60,474 nucleotides of DNA. Origin: a bacterium. Its GTDB lineage: Bacteria > Actinomycetota > Thermoleophilia > Solirubrobacterales > 70-9. Shown piece by piece: positions 52,163-60,474 of this stretch. The translations under genes and the position numbers were made by a program. The stretch is taken from contig JAHEXV010000005.1 in assembly GCA_023251935.1 (NCBI GenBank), forward strand, positions 1-60,474, given 5' to 3'. Under the pieces are notes generated by a model. The model had not been told where the DNA came from. It ran no database searches and saw nothing but the letters and a program-made list of their open reading frames with translations. Numbering within the stretch: the stretch's first letter is position 1; each line of letters starts with the position of its first letter.

Positions 52163-55100
52163 ATGGCATCCAGCCAAATCGCCTCGCAGGTGCAGCGATC
52201 GGCGGTCACGGTGGCCAACGTGCGGCTCTTCGAGGTCGACCCCGGTACGGTCCTCGATTTCCGGCTCGCCTCCCCCGACTCCGACGCCGCCTTCGAGGAG
52301 TTCGTCCTGGAGGTGAAGGGGTCGATCGTCACGCGGGCGTCGAGGCCGGAGGCGATCGAGCTGGTGTGGGGGGGCGAGGTGGTGCGCGAGCTCGCGGTCG
52401 AGGTCTCGAGGGGCGCCGAGCGCAGGGGACGAGGGGCCGCGGGTGTCGCCAGGGGCGGGTTCTACGGCGTCGTCGGAGCGTTGAGGTTGCCCCCGCGTTT
52501 TCGGCTCGCGCTCGTCGCCCGCCTCGAGGACGGCGCTCGCATCCGGGTCGCTGAGATCGTCGGTCGGCGCGCGAGCGTAGAACCCGGACCCGGATGGGGC
52601 GGCCCGCGGGGAGCGTTCGTGTCGAGCCCCAGCGGGCGAACCGGTACGACGTGGATCGTCCAGCTCCTCGGGCAGCACCCCCAGGTCCTCGCCCATCCCC
52701 CGTTCGGCGTCGAGCCGAGGCCGGGCAGCTACTGGATCGAGGCGGCGATGGCGCTCACCGAGCCCGGCAGCTACAAGCGCATGCTGCGGCCGAACATGGA
52801 CCACGACCGCTGGTGGCTCGGGGAGTGGCCGGACGCCGACCGCGGCCCGATCGACGACCCGCTGCTGCGGCGCTACCTGGGCGAGCGCCGCTCGAGGGAG
52901 ATCGCGGCGTGGGCCCGAGAGCAGATCATCGACTTCTACCGGGTGGTCGCCGAGGGGCAGGGGAAGGCGGACGCTGCCGTGTTCGTCGAGAAGGCGCCGA
53001 TGGGCCGCCTGCGGCTCGAGCTCCTCGGTGACCTCCTGCCGAGGACGAGGGAGATCGCGCTGTTTCGCGATCCCCGCGACACCCTCTGCTCGATCCTCGC
53101 CTACTCTGCCCGCAACCCCCGCGCCGCGCTGGTCAGCACGGAGCCTGGAGCCCACGACGATTACCTCGAAGAGCTGGCCGCCTCATTTCGCGGCCTGCTC
53201 GCTGAATGTCGCGAGCGCCCGGAGCAGACGCTCGTCGTCCGGTACGAGGACCTGATCACGGACCAGCTACCCACGCTGAGGGGGATCCTCGACCACCTCG
53301 AGGTCGAAAGCTCCGACGCGACCGTCGCCGCGATGGTCGACACGGCGGCGGGGGGCTCGGACCGGCTCAAGCGGCACAGGACCAGCGGCAAGGCGGCGTC
53401 GGAGTCGATCGGGCGGTGGGAGCGTGACATGGATCCCGGGCTTCGCTCGAGATCGGCGGAGATCTTCCGTGACGTCCTCGCCGACCTGGGGTATCGGGAC
53501 ATCACCTCCGTCGTCGTTCCCGGCGCGCCCGACGCCCGGGCGGACGAGGCGACCGGCGCCGCGGCGGCGAACGGTGAGGGGGAGCCGACCGCCGGGCTGC
53601 GCGGCCTGATCCGGGCGGTCGACGCTCGGCGCTGGCGTCACGTCTACGCGTTCGGCGACCTCCCCGGCGACGGTGACGACCAGCCCGCCGAGCTCGGGGC
53701 TGTGCTCGCAACGAGTGGGGCGGACCGCGTTGCGCTCTGGCTCGAGGGTGACGGCCGCGTGGTGACCGAGGCCTACCACGCCAAGGCGACCCGGCCACGC
53801 CTGGCTACCTCGATGCGGTGGATCCTCGCGCCGCTGCGCTGGCGCGACACGGGCAGGTTGCCGGGGCGGGTGCGGCGAGTCCTGAGCAGGCTACGGCGGT
53901 GGCTGGGGAGGGCGTCCGCGGAGCGTCGCAGCGAGCCGCTGCGGGACCGGGAGGTGGTGGGCTATCTGCACACTGCGGCCGGCGCCTCGAGGCTACCGCT
54001 GTTCTCGGCGATCCATCCGATCACCGGCGACCAGCTCCTCAGCACCCGCAGAAACGAGGCGGAGGAGCTCGGCTACCGCGATCCGACGCGGCTGGGCTAT
54101 CTTGTCGCGGCTGCCCCTCTCACCCGCGTCCTAGGCTGGCAGCGGACCCCGCTGCCGTGGGCGTACCGGCTGGGAAGGGAACGGCGAGCGGGCCCGGCCG
54201 GCGCGCGCGGCGGCCTCGCGCGGCCGGAAGCCTCGCGGATTCCACGCGACGCCCTGCGGGTCTCGGGCTGGGCGATCCTCGCCAGGGAGTCGGTCAGCCG
54301 AGTCGACGTGCTGGTGAACGGGTCGCTGGTGGGGCACGCCAGGATCGGCATTCAGCGGCCGAAGCTCGAGGGCGACGGGAACCCCGAGGCGGCGACCGCC
54401 GGGTTCGACCTTCGGATTCCCCCGTCCAGCATCCCGGCCGGGGTCAACCGCGCGACAGTGGAGGCCGTGGTCATCGGCGAGAACGGCTCGCAGTTCAGGT
54501 TGGCGCCGCCGCACGCGATCGAGCTCACCAGTCCGATCATGGCGCTGTCGGAGAAGGAGGTGGAGAGGGCGCGGCTGCGGGCCGACCTCGGGGGGCCGGT
54601 CGCCGAGGTCGGCCTCGGGCCGAGCCGCCGCCGGTCGAATGGCGCCTCTGCGGAGGGAGTCATCAAGGTCGCGGCGTTCGCGCACAGCCTCGACACCGGC
54701 GGCGCGCAGCGCACGCTACTCGAGCAGCTGATGCGACTACAGGAGACGGGGCGGTTCGCCGCCACGGTGATCGCGCCGCACACCGGCGCCCTTCAGGCTC
54801 GGTTCGAGGAGCTCGGGATACTGGTCCACGTGACCGGCCATTTCCCCATCGCGGGCGTCGATGAGTATGAAGATCGCCTCGGCGAGACCGCTGCCTGGGT
54901 TGACGCCCAGCAGCCGGACGTGATCATGGCCAACACCCTGGGAGCGTTCATCGGCATCGACGTCGCCACCCGGCTCGACGTCCCCAGCGCCTGGATCATC
55001 CATGAGAGCTACGAGCTCCCGGTGTGGTGGCAGATGATGGCCGGCGAGACGACGCCCGACGCCTACATCCGGAGCCGGTGCTCCGAGGCGTTGCGTGCCA

Positions 55101-55843
55101 CCGACGCGGCGATCTTCCCGGCCGATGCGACGCGGGTGCTATTCGAGCCGTACATCGATCGGGCGCGGATGTTCACGGCGCCGTGCGGCGTTGAGTTCGC
55201 CGACCTCGACGCCTACCAGCGGCAGATCGACCCCGGCGACGCGCGCCGTCAGCTGGGGGTCGATCGTGATTCCACCCTGGTCCTCTCGCTCGGGATCATG
55301 GAGCCGCGGAAGGGGCAGAGCGTTCTGGCCCGGGCCTGGGCCCGGATCAATCGCCGATATCCAAATGCCGAGCTAGCCCTCGTGGGCGCCACCGACAGCC
55401 CGTACTGCACCGGTGTGCGGCGCTATGTCGCGGCCGCCGGGATCGCGAACAGCTGCCGCCTGGTGCCGCCCACCTCCGACCCCTGGGCCTGGCACGCCGC
55501 CGCCGATTTCTTCGTGCTGTCGTCAGACATAGAGTCCGCCCCCGTCGTCCTCGCCGAGGCGATGGCGTTCGAGACGCCGTCGGTCGCGACGGGTGTCTTC
55601 GGCGTAGCCGAGCTCATCCGAAATCACCGCGACGGCTTCCTGTGCGAACCGAACGACATCGACGATCTCGCTCGCACCCTTGATCGCGTCCTGGGGCTCG
55701 ACCAAGAGCAGCTCCGGGGGATCGCCGTCAGCGGCAGCCGGCGGGCGCGGGAGCATCACGACCCCGACCGCTTCGCCACGCGGCTCGCGAGCCTGCTCGC
55801 AGGACTGGCGCGGGACCGCGAGCGGATGCCGACCTGGGGCTGA
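52163..55843 (+). CDS. Sulfotransferase-glycosyltransferase fusion protein
   Basis: ATG 52163 follows the 69-base repeat; the frame is open further upstream but is not protein-like there. The 1226-residue product has an N-terminal small beta domain (1-~145). A sulfotransferase domain (~150-440) carries the 5'-PAPS loop SPSGRTGTTW (~155-164) and the 3'-phosphate segment LFRDPRDTLCSILAYSARN (~300-318). A middle region includes a beta-sandwich (~695-790, VSGWAILARESVSRVDVLVN). A GT4-type glycosyltransferase follows (~833-1220) with AAFAHSLDTGGAQRTLLEQL and the E-x7-E motif in ESAPVVLAEAM. No transmembrane helix is obvious. It should both add sugar and transfer sulfate to a glycan. Confidence 0.88.
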   Translation: MASSQIASQVQRSAVTVANVRLFEVDPGTVLDFRLASPDSDAAFEEFVLEVKGSIVTRASRPEAIELVWGGEVVRELAVEVSRGAERRGRGAAGVARGGFYGVVGALRLPPRFRLALVARLEDGARIRVAEIVGRRASVEPGPGWGGPRGAFVSSPSGRTGTTWIVQLLGQHPQVLAHPPFGVEPRPGSYWIEAAMALTEPGSYKRMLRPNMDHDRWWLGEWPDADRGPIDDPLLRRYLGERRSREIAAWAREQIIDFYRVVAEGQGKADAAVFVEKAPMGRLRLELLGDLLPRTREIALFRDPRDTLCSILAYSARNPRAALVSTEPGAHDDYLEELAASFRGLLAECRERPEQTLVVRYEDLITDQLPTLRGILDHLEVESSDATVAAMVDTAAGGSDRLKRHRTSGKAASESIGRWERDMDPGLRSRSAEIFRDVLADLGYRDITSVVVPGAPDARADEATGAAAANGEGEPTAGLRGLIRAVDARRWRHVYAFGDLPGDGDDQPAELGAVLATSGADRVALWLEGDGRVVTEAYHAKATRPRLATSMRWILAPLRWRDTGRLPGRVRRVLSRLRRWLGRASAERRSEPLRDREVVGYLHTAAGASRLPLFSAIHPITGDQLLSTRRNEAEELGYRDPTRLGYLVAAAPLTRVLGWQRTPLPWAYRLGRERRAGPAGARGGLARPEASRIPRDALRVSGWAILARESVSRVDVLVNGSLVGHARIGIQRPKLEGDGNPEAATAGFDLRIPPSSIPAGVNRATVEAVVIGENGSQFRLAPPHAIELTSPIMALSEKEVERARLRADLGGPVAEVGLGPSRRRSNGASAEGVIKVAAFAHSLDTGGAQRTLLEQLMRLQETGRFAATVIAPHTGALQARFEELGILVHVTGHFPIAGVDEYEDRLGETAAWVDAQQPDVIMANTLGAFIGIDVATRLDVPSAWIIHESYELPVWWQMMAGETTPDAYIRSRCSEALRATDAAIFPADATRVLFEPYIDRARMFTAPCGVEFADLDAYQRQIDPGDARRQLGVDRDSTLVLSLGIMEPRKGQSVLARAWARINRRYPNAELALVGATDSPYCTGVRRYVAAAGIANSCRLVPPTSDPWAWHAAADFFVLSSDIESAPVVLAEAMAFETPSVATGVFGVAELIRNHRDGFLCEPNDIDDLARTLDRVLGLDQEQLRGIAVSGSRRAREHHDPDRFATRLASLLAGLARDRERMPTWG

Positions 55844-55859
55844 GCGGGCGCCCGGTCCG

Positions 55860-56714
55860 CTACAGCTCCTCGGCGACCACTCGAGCGGCGCGCCGGGACG
55901 ACACCACTGCCGCGAAACAGATGCAGAGGAAGGCGAGCAGCGGAGCGAGCGCGGCGAGCGTCGAGCCCGAGGCCTCGATCCACCCGGGCGCGTTCGAATC
56001 GATGATCCACACGCGCGCCTGCGCCAGGATTGGCGACAAGGGATTCACCACCTCGACGTCGCGCAAAAACCCGGGCGGCACGACGCCGAGCGGATAGATC
56101 ACTGTGCTGCCGTAGAACAGGAGCCGCGTGAACACCGGCCACACCTGGGCGACGTCACGATGGGTCACATATAGCGCGGAGACCAACGCCGCCGTGGCGA
56201 CCGTCAGCGCCACCAACGCGGCAGCGATCACCGGGAACAGGAGCCAGGTCCACATCGGCTCGACCCCGTAGGCGACTATCCATACGAACGCGACCAAAAG
56301 CGCGCTGAGCGAAACCAGCCCTGTGGTCATCACGGCCGACAGCGGCAGGACGAGCCGCGGAATGTCCATCTTGCGCACCAGCCCCCGGGCCGTCATCGAA
56401 CGGACCGACCGGTTCGTCGCCTCGGCGAAGAACGTGAACAACATGATGTTCAGCAGGAGGATCACCGGATAGTCCGGGATCTGGCCTCCGAACCTGATGA
56501 CACGTGTGAACACCAGGTACAGGATCGCGAACAGCATCAGAGGTCGCGCGATGGTCCACAGGTAACTGAACGTGGTGTCGGCGTAGCGGCCCTTGTAGTC
56601 CGACAGCGATGTGAGCCAGAGGAGGTTCCAGAATCGGCGGCGGCCGCCGCCCAGCGCCGATGGGCCTTGGATCGGTTGGGGGGCGTCGGTGAGGGTCTCC
56701 TCGGCTATCGTCAT
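55860..56714 (-). CDS. wzm: Polysaccharide ABC exporter permease (Wzm-like)
   Basis: This 284-residue ABC2-type membrane protein has six transmembrane helices and the O-antigen/teichoic exporter order: LTSLSDYKGRYADTTFSYLW, then PVILLLNIMLFTFFAEATNR and PLSPILAQARVWIID. It pairs with the ATPase upstream; their genes overlap (ATGA at 56711-56714). It should flip lipid-linked glycan across the membrane. Confidence 0.9.
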   Translation of the reverse strand: MTIAEETLTDAPQPIQGPSALGGGRRRFWNLLWLTSLSDYKGRYADTTFSYLWTIARPLMLFAILYLVFTRVIRFGGQIPDYPVILLLNIMLFTFFAEATNRSVRSMTARGLVRKMDIPRLVLPLSAVMTTGLVSLSALLVAFVWIVAYGVEPMWTWLLFPVIAAALVALTVATAALVSALYVTHRDVAQVWPVFTRLLFYGSTVIYPLGVVPPGFLRDVEVVNPLSPILAQARVWIIDSNAPGWIEASGSTLAALAPLLAFLCICFAAVVSSRRAARVVAEEL

Positions 56715-57961
56715 CGTCTTGCGGCGGCGGGCTCATCCGCGGCTGACTCGACGTCGACCTCGTACTTGAAGCTCACCGGTCCGCCCCGCGGGACCCGCTT
56801 GCCGGCAACTCGGAAGCCGCGCGTGTCGATCGCCGAGACGGCGACCGGGTCGCCGGTCGGCGCCGTGTGCATGATCGCCCAGCTCAGGGTGTAGCTCCCA
56901 GGCGCGAGCCGGTTCTCGACCGCGGCGCGGACGCGGAGCCGCTCCCCGGGAGCGAGATCGCGCCTGCTCCCGTCGAGCCTGGCGCTGTCTGCGAAGAGCC
57001 TCGTCCCTTGCGCGTCGCGGAGCTCCAGCCACAGCCTCGTCCCACGGATCGGCCGCTCGATGACGACGACACCCTCGAGCGAGATCGGCTCGCCGGGATC
57101 GACGCGGCCGCCCTCGCCACGGCCCCGCACGCACGCACTCGCCACCCTGGCGCGAAGACGCGGCGAGACCGGCACCTCGCCGTCGGCGCGGATCCTCCCG
57201 CCCGGTCGGCGCTCGGCCTGCTCGCGGTTGAGCTCGAGATAGCGCGCGGTGATGTCGTCGGTCGCGCCGATCGCTGCGATCTCGCCCCGTTCCAGGAGCA
57301 TGGCACGATCGCAAAGCTGCTCGATGGCCGGCATCGAATGGGTGACCAGGATGACGGTCTTTCCTCGGTCCTTGAGGTCAGAGAAGGTCTCCGACGCCTT
57401 CTGCTGGTAGGCCGCGTCACCGACCGACATCACCTCGTCGAACAGGTAGACGTCGGGGTCCGCCTGCACCATCACCGAGAACCCCAGCCGCAGCCGCATC
57501 CCCGAGGAGAAGTGCTTGAGCTTCGCCTCCGCGAAGTCCCCGAGGTCGGCGAACTCCATCACCGGGGCGAGGCGTTCCATCATCTCCTCGGGCGTGCGCC
57601 CCAGCATTACCCCGTTGATGACGATGTTCTCGCGCGCCGAGAGCTCCGGATTGAAGCCGACGCCGAGCTCGAGGAACGGGCCGACCCGACCGGCCACCTT
57701 GATGGTTCCGCCGTCGGCAGCATGGATGCCGGCGATCAGCTTGAGCACCGTGCTCTTGCCCGATCCGTTCCGACCGGCGACCCCGAAGAACTCGCCCTTC
57801 CGGACGTCGAACGAGACGCCGTCGAGGGCCCGCAACTCGCGCTTGCCGGACCTCTCGAAGCGGCGGGCGAGGCGACCTCGGACGCCGTCGCCGGTCCGAA
57901 TCGGGACGCGGAACGTCTTGGTCAAGTCGCGGACCTGAACCGCGTCCGGATGTACCGCCAC
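56711..57961 (-). CDS. wzt: Polysaccharide ABC exporter ATPase (Wzt-like) with C-terminal binding domain
   Basis: GTG 57961 is preferred (start of VAVHPDAVQVRDLTK); the upstream in-frame reading to 58168 is not protein-like. The 416-residue product has Walker A GRNGSGKST (63-71), signature FSSGMRLRLG (~160), Walker B VYLFDEVMSVGD (~180). A Wzt C-terminal-type domain (~270-416) follows (VVVIERPIRGTRLWLELRDA). That domain usually recognises the exported glycan's modified end, suiting the nearby sulfotransferases. Confidence 0.9.
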   Translation of the reverse strand: MAVHPDAVQVRDLTKTFRVPIRTGDGVRGRLARRFERSGKRELRALDGVSFDVRKGEFFGVAGRNGSGKSTVLKLIAGIHAADGGTIKVAGRVGPFLELGVGFNPELSARENIVINGVMLGRTPEEMMERLAPVMEFADLGDFAEAKLKHFSSGMRLRLGFSVMVQADPDVYLFDEVMSVGDAAYQQKASETFSDLKDRGKTVILVTHSMPAIEQLCDRAMLLERGEIAAIGATDDITARYLELNREQAERRPGGRIRADGEVPVSPRLRARVASACVRGRGEGGRVDPGEPISLEGVVVIERPIRGTRLWLELRDAQGTRLFADSARLDGSRRDLAPGERLRVRAAVENRLAPGSYTLSWAIMHTAPTGDPVAVSAIDTRGFRVAGKRVPRGGPVSFKYEVDVESAADEPAAARR

Positions 57962-58143
57962 AGGCCCGAAGCATAACCAGCCCGCCGTCCCCGCGGAAGG
58001 GGTCATTCCAGGGGAAACGGCGTTGGCCCCCCCGATGAGCGGGCCGTCGGGGCATTGACTATCGTGCCCGAAAGGTTGTTGATGCGCTCTGCGCCAGCTC
58101 GACGTCGTCAGCTGGGCCTGGGAGGCGCATCCAAATCTGGCCG

Positions 58144-59403
58144 ATGACAACGGAGCCCGAGACTCCACGCAAGCAAGGAGGCCAATCTGCCGGGCGGTCC
58201 GACCGCGCGGTCGCGGCCGGCGACGGTCCCGAGCGGGTCGCCCGCGGCCGCGGCGAGGTCGAATCGGTCGAGGCCGAGCGGGACGCGGCGCGAGCCGAGC
58301 TGGCGAAGGCGACCGAGAGGCTCCGTCGGCGCGAGCAGCGGATCGCTTCGCTGACCGCCTCGGTCCAGCACGAGAAGGCGGCGGTCCACCGCGCGCGCGC
58401 GGAGCTGGTCCGCGTGCGAGCGGCGGCCGCGGCGCCTCCTCCCGTCTTCTTCATCGTCGGCCAGGCGAAATCCGGGACATCGTGGGTGATGAGGATGCTC
58501 GACGCCCATCCCGAGGTGCTCGCCAGGGGCGAGGGCCGGTTCTTTGGGAGCAGCTACAAGCGCGCGGACGTCAAGTGGATGAAGAGCAAGACACTGCAGC
58601 CGAGCTCGCTCCACCGCGCGCTGCTCGACGCCGACTACCTGCGAAGTTGGGTCGAGCGCTCCGTGTGGACCCGCGACGGCGATACCAACTCGCAGCTGAA
58701 CGAGTTGACGCAGGCCGCCGCAGTCCATTTCCTGACCGCGGCGCTCGAGGGGTCCGAAGCACGAGTGGTCGGTGACAAGACCCCGTTCCTGAGCCCAGAC
58801 ATGCTGGCGGAGCTGGCATCAATCTGCCCGACCGCGAAGGTGATCCACGTGATCCGCGACGGGCGGGACGTCGCGGTCTCGGCGATGCATCACCTTTGGA
58901 ATCACAGCGTCGACCTAGGCGGGGGCCACGACCTCACGGCGGCGGAGAAGGAGATCCGCGACGCCTACCGCGCCGATCCGGACGCCTTTCGAAGGGCCGG
59001 CAGAACGATCTTCACGCCCGAGCGCGTGGCGCTGCTGGCCGAGGCGTGGGGAGCCCACGTCTCGCGCGCGATGGCGGACGGCCCTCGCCTCCTGGGCCCT
59101 AGGTACACGGAGGTTCGGTTCGAGGCGCTGGCGAGCCGCACGGTGCCCGAGGCGCGCCGGCTGTTCGGCTTCCTTGGCGTCAACTCCCGCGCGACCGTCG
59201 CGCGTCCGTGCGTCGACAAGGCGAAGTTCGAGCGGTGGTCGAGGGGTCGAAAGCGCGGCACCGAGGACTCGAGCTCCTTCTACCGCAAGGGGATCGTCGG
59301 CGACTGGCGGAACTTCTTCACCGACCGAAATGAGTCGATCTTCCGGGAGGAGGCCGGGGACCTCCTGCGCGAACTCGGCTACGACTCCGGCGCCTCGTCG
59401 TAG
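58144..59403 (+). CDS. Sulfotransferase with N-terminal coiled coil
   Basis: This 419-residue protein has an N-terminal alpha-helical coiled coil (~40-95, VEAERDAARAELAKATERLR). A sulfotransferase domain follows with 5'-PAPS loop VGQAKSGTSWVMRML (~105-119) and 3'-phosphate motif VIHVIRDGRDVAVSAMHHLW (~233-252). The C-terminal part includes KGIVGDWRNFFT, typical of P-loop sulfotransferases. It starts divergently from the Wzt gene. It should add sulfate to a glycan or lipid from the neighbouring pathway. Confidence 0.92.
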   Translation: MTTEPETPRKQGGQSAGRSDRAVAAGDGPERVARGRGEVESVEAERDAARAELAKATERLRRREQRIASLTASVQHEKAAVHRARAELVRVRAAAAAPPPVFFIVGQAKSGTSWVMRMLDAHPEVLARGEGRFFGSSYKRADVKWMKSKTLQPSSLHRALLDADYLRSWVERSVWTRDGDTNSQLNELTQAAAVHFLTAALEGSEARVVGDKTPFLSPDMLAELASICPTAKVIHVIRDGRDVAVSAMHHLWNHSVDLGGGHDLTAAEKEIRDAYRADPDAFRRAGRTIFTPERVALLAEAWGAHVSRAMADGPRLLGPRYTEVRFEALASRTVPEARRLFGFLGVNSRATVARPCVDKAKFERWSRGRKRGTEDSSSFYRKGIVGDWRNFFTDRNESIFREEAGDLLRELGYDSGASS

Positions 59404-59412
59404 GCCCGCGCC

Positions 59413-60249
59413 TCAGCCGCCGGCCGTGCCCGGCGCCGGGGTCGTGCTTGAGCCACCGGCCTGCTTTGTGTTCGTCGGATAGGCCATCAGGTACGCGTAG
59501 GTGGCCGCGCCCTTCGGTACCTTCGGGAGCGTTGGCGGCAAGCCCTCGTTCGATTCGCGGGCGAACAGCAGCGTGTAGTTGACGCCGGCGGTGCCGTAGG
59601 AGTAGAACGCGAAGTCGGCGTTGCCGCCGAGCCGCTGCGGCTTCGCGGAGGGGAACCGGTCGCCGATCACCGAGAACGGGTTCTTCGGAAGCGGGCAGAG
59701 CTGCTTGCGGTTGAGCGTGCCGGGCCCGATCTGGCGGGAGGCGACCGCGAGGAACCCCTGGCAGTCGCGGTGGGCGAGCGCCGTCGCCACCTTGCGCGCG
59801 GCGGCGTCGAACTGCGGCGCGAACGGCGTGCCTACGCTCGGCTTGCCGACGAAGGGATCAAGGAGGGCGATGTGGTAGAGGCCGTCGGAGTCGACTACGA
59901 GGATCGCCGCCAGTGTCCTCGGCCCGACGGCATAGTCGATGATGCCCCCGCCGGGATACGCCGCCACCCCGGTCGCCTTGAGCGAGGCGAGCCGCTTCAG
60001 AGCCGCGCACCGCTTTGGGTTGTCGAGGGCCGGGCGGCTCAGGGGGTTGAGCTTGGCTATCCGGTCGCAGTCGCCGGAGCTAAGCGTCTCGTTGATTCGC
60101 GTCCGCGCCGCGTCGATCGACTCCTTCGGCTTCGCCGGCCCGAGCTGCGCCGGCGCACCGCTCGCTGGTTGGCTGGTCTGGGCCTGGCCCGACCCGCCGC
60201 CGCCCCCGCCGCTCGAGCCGCATCCACCGAGGAGCGAGAGCGACGCCAC
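59413..60249 (-). CDS. Exported lipoprotein of unknown function
   Basis: This 278-residue protein reads from a GTG at 60249 with LLGGCGSSGGG, a lipobox-type cysteine near residue 10. The codons just upstream (VAARAAALIIAAVASLSLLG) complete a normal lipoprotein signal, so the true start probably lies a little further upstream at a weak codon I could not fix. The mature part has four cysteines (CDR, RCAAL, DCQGF, LCPLP) and beta-rich segments (GLYHIALLDPFVGKPSVGTP). No family is recognised. Confidence 0.65.
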   Translation of the reverse strand: MASLSLLGGCGSSGGGGGGSGQAQTSQPASGAPAQLGPAKPKESIDAARTRINETLSSGDCDRIAKLNPLSRPALDNPKRCAALKRLASLKATGVAAYPGGGIIDYAVGPRTLAAILVVDSDGLYHIALLDPFVGKPSVGTPFAPQFDAAARKVATALAHRDCQGFLAVASRQIGPGTLNRKQLCPLPKNPFSVIGDRFPSAKPQRLGGNADFAFYSYGTAGVNYTLLFARESNEGLPPTLPKVPKGAATYAYLMAYPTNTKQAGGSSTTPAPGTAGG

Positions 60250-60281
60250 CGCCGCGATGATGAGGGCGGCGGCGCGCGCGG

Positions 60282-60474
60282 CTACTCCCCGCCGCTGCCG
60301 TCGCGAAGCTCCCGGTTGGCCCGAAGCTGCCGCTTGGCCCGCCGAACCTCGATCTGGAACTCCTCGCTGTCCTGATCCTGTCCCTCGTTGAGTGCTCGCA
60401 TCAGCCGACGGAGCCCACGATCGGTCAGGGTCAGCGCCTCGGCGAGACGAGACGGGTCGAGGTCGCTTGGGAAA
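60282..60474 (-). CDS. C-terminal part of a charged soluble protein, 5' end beyond window
   Basis: Minus-strand frame open from the window edge to TAG at 60284-60282 (about 63 codons). It reads FPSDLDPSRLAEALTLTDRG, then LRRLMRALNEGQ and QIEVRRAKRQLRANRELRD. The composition is helical and highly charged (possible coiled coil). Its stop lies about 33 bases before the GTG of the downstream lipoprotein gene, so they may be co-transcribed. No family is recognised. Confidence 0.55.
   Translation of the reverse strand, partial: FPSDLDPSRLAEALTLTDRGLRRLMRALNEGQDQDSEEFQIEVRRAKRQLRANRELRDGSGGE

Overview
The window is GC-rich, densely coding chromosomal DNA of an actinobacterium, most likely class Thermoleophilia (Solirubrobacterales-like). 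That assignment is inference. It rests on base composition, frequent GTG/TTG starts, many secreted repeat proteins (delta-60, NHL, PD40, Ig-like modules with a recurring TTIDSGPSG motif), and VKOR-DsbA disulfide chemistry. There is no complete rRNA or tRNA gene, no CRISPR array and no prophage.

Layout. 1-4.5 kb: two secreted-protein genes, each followed upstream by a 3'-half fragment of a tRNA-Ser(CGA) gene (a 60-bp direct repeat with one mismatch, 2,295 bp apart), then a zinc-ribbon-like small protein and a small exported protein. 4.58-4.74 kb: a frameshifted transposase scar. 5-9 kb: fatty acid desaturase, secreted PD40 propeller, DsbA-like thioredoxin and VKOR. 9-16.8 kb: a complete Opp/Dpp-type peptide ABC importer bracketed by two paralogous substrate-binding lipoproteins. 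17-24.2 kb: SDR and zinc alcohol dehydrogenase (divergent), membrane proteins with SHOCT tails, GST-like protein and universal stress protein. 24.7-38.2 kb: NHL/Ig surface protein, sulfatase, SRPBCC protein, NarL-type histidine kinase/regulator pair, a newly noticed pair of overlapping micro-genes (45 and 51 aa), an MBL-fold protein, a secreted propeller, a DoxX-like protein and a DHFR-family reductase. 38.3-49.3 kb: a 1079-aa secreted repeat protein containing an apparently perfect 675-bp tandem duplication, DUF899 with a decayed ArsR gene, a truncated secreted-protein gene, quinone oxidoreductase, beta-helix protein, GerW/YtfJ-like protein and a glycoside hydrolase. 49.4-59.4 kb: a cell-surface glycan locus with an O-antigen-ligase-like polymerase carrying TPRs, a sulfotransferase-glycosyltransferase fusion, a Wzm/Wzt-type exporter and a second sulfotransferase. 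59.4-60.5 kb: a lipoprotein and the end of a further gene.

How it fits together. The right end looks like a locus for making, possibly sulfating, and exporting a surface polysaccharide, with a glycosidase close by and a sulfatase about 20 kb away. The middle is housekeeping and stress genes between large secreted adhesin-like proteins. The left end shows repeated tRNA-associated insertion or cassette turnover. The observations most worth checking are the tRNA-Ser fragment repeats, the micro-gene pair, the sulfotransferase-GT fusion, the 675-bp duplication, and the 69-bp tandem repeat directly before the fusion gene.
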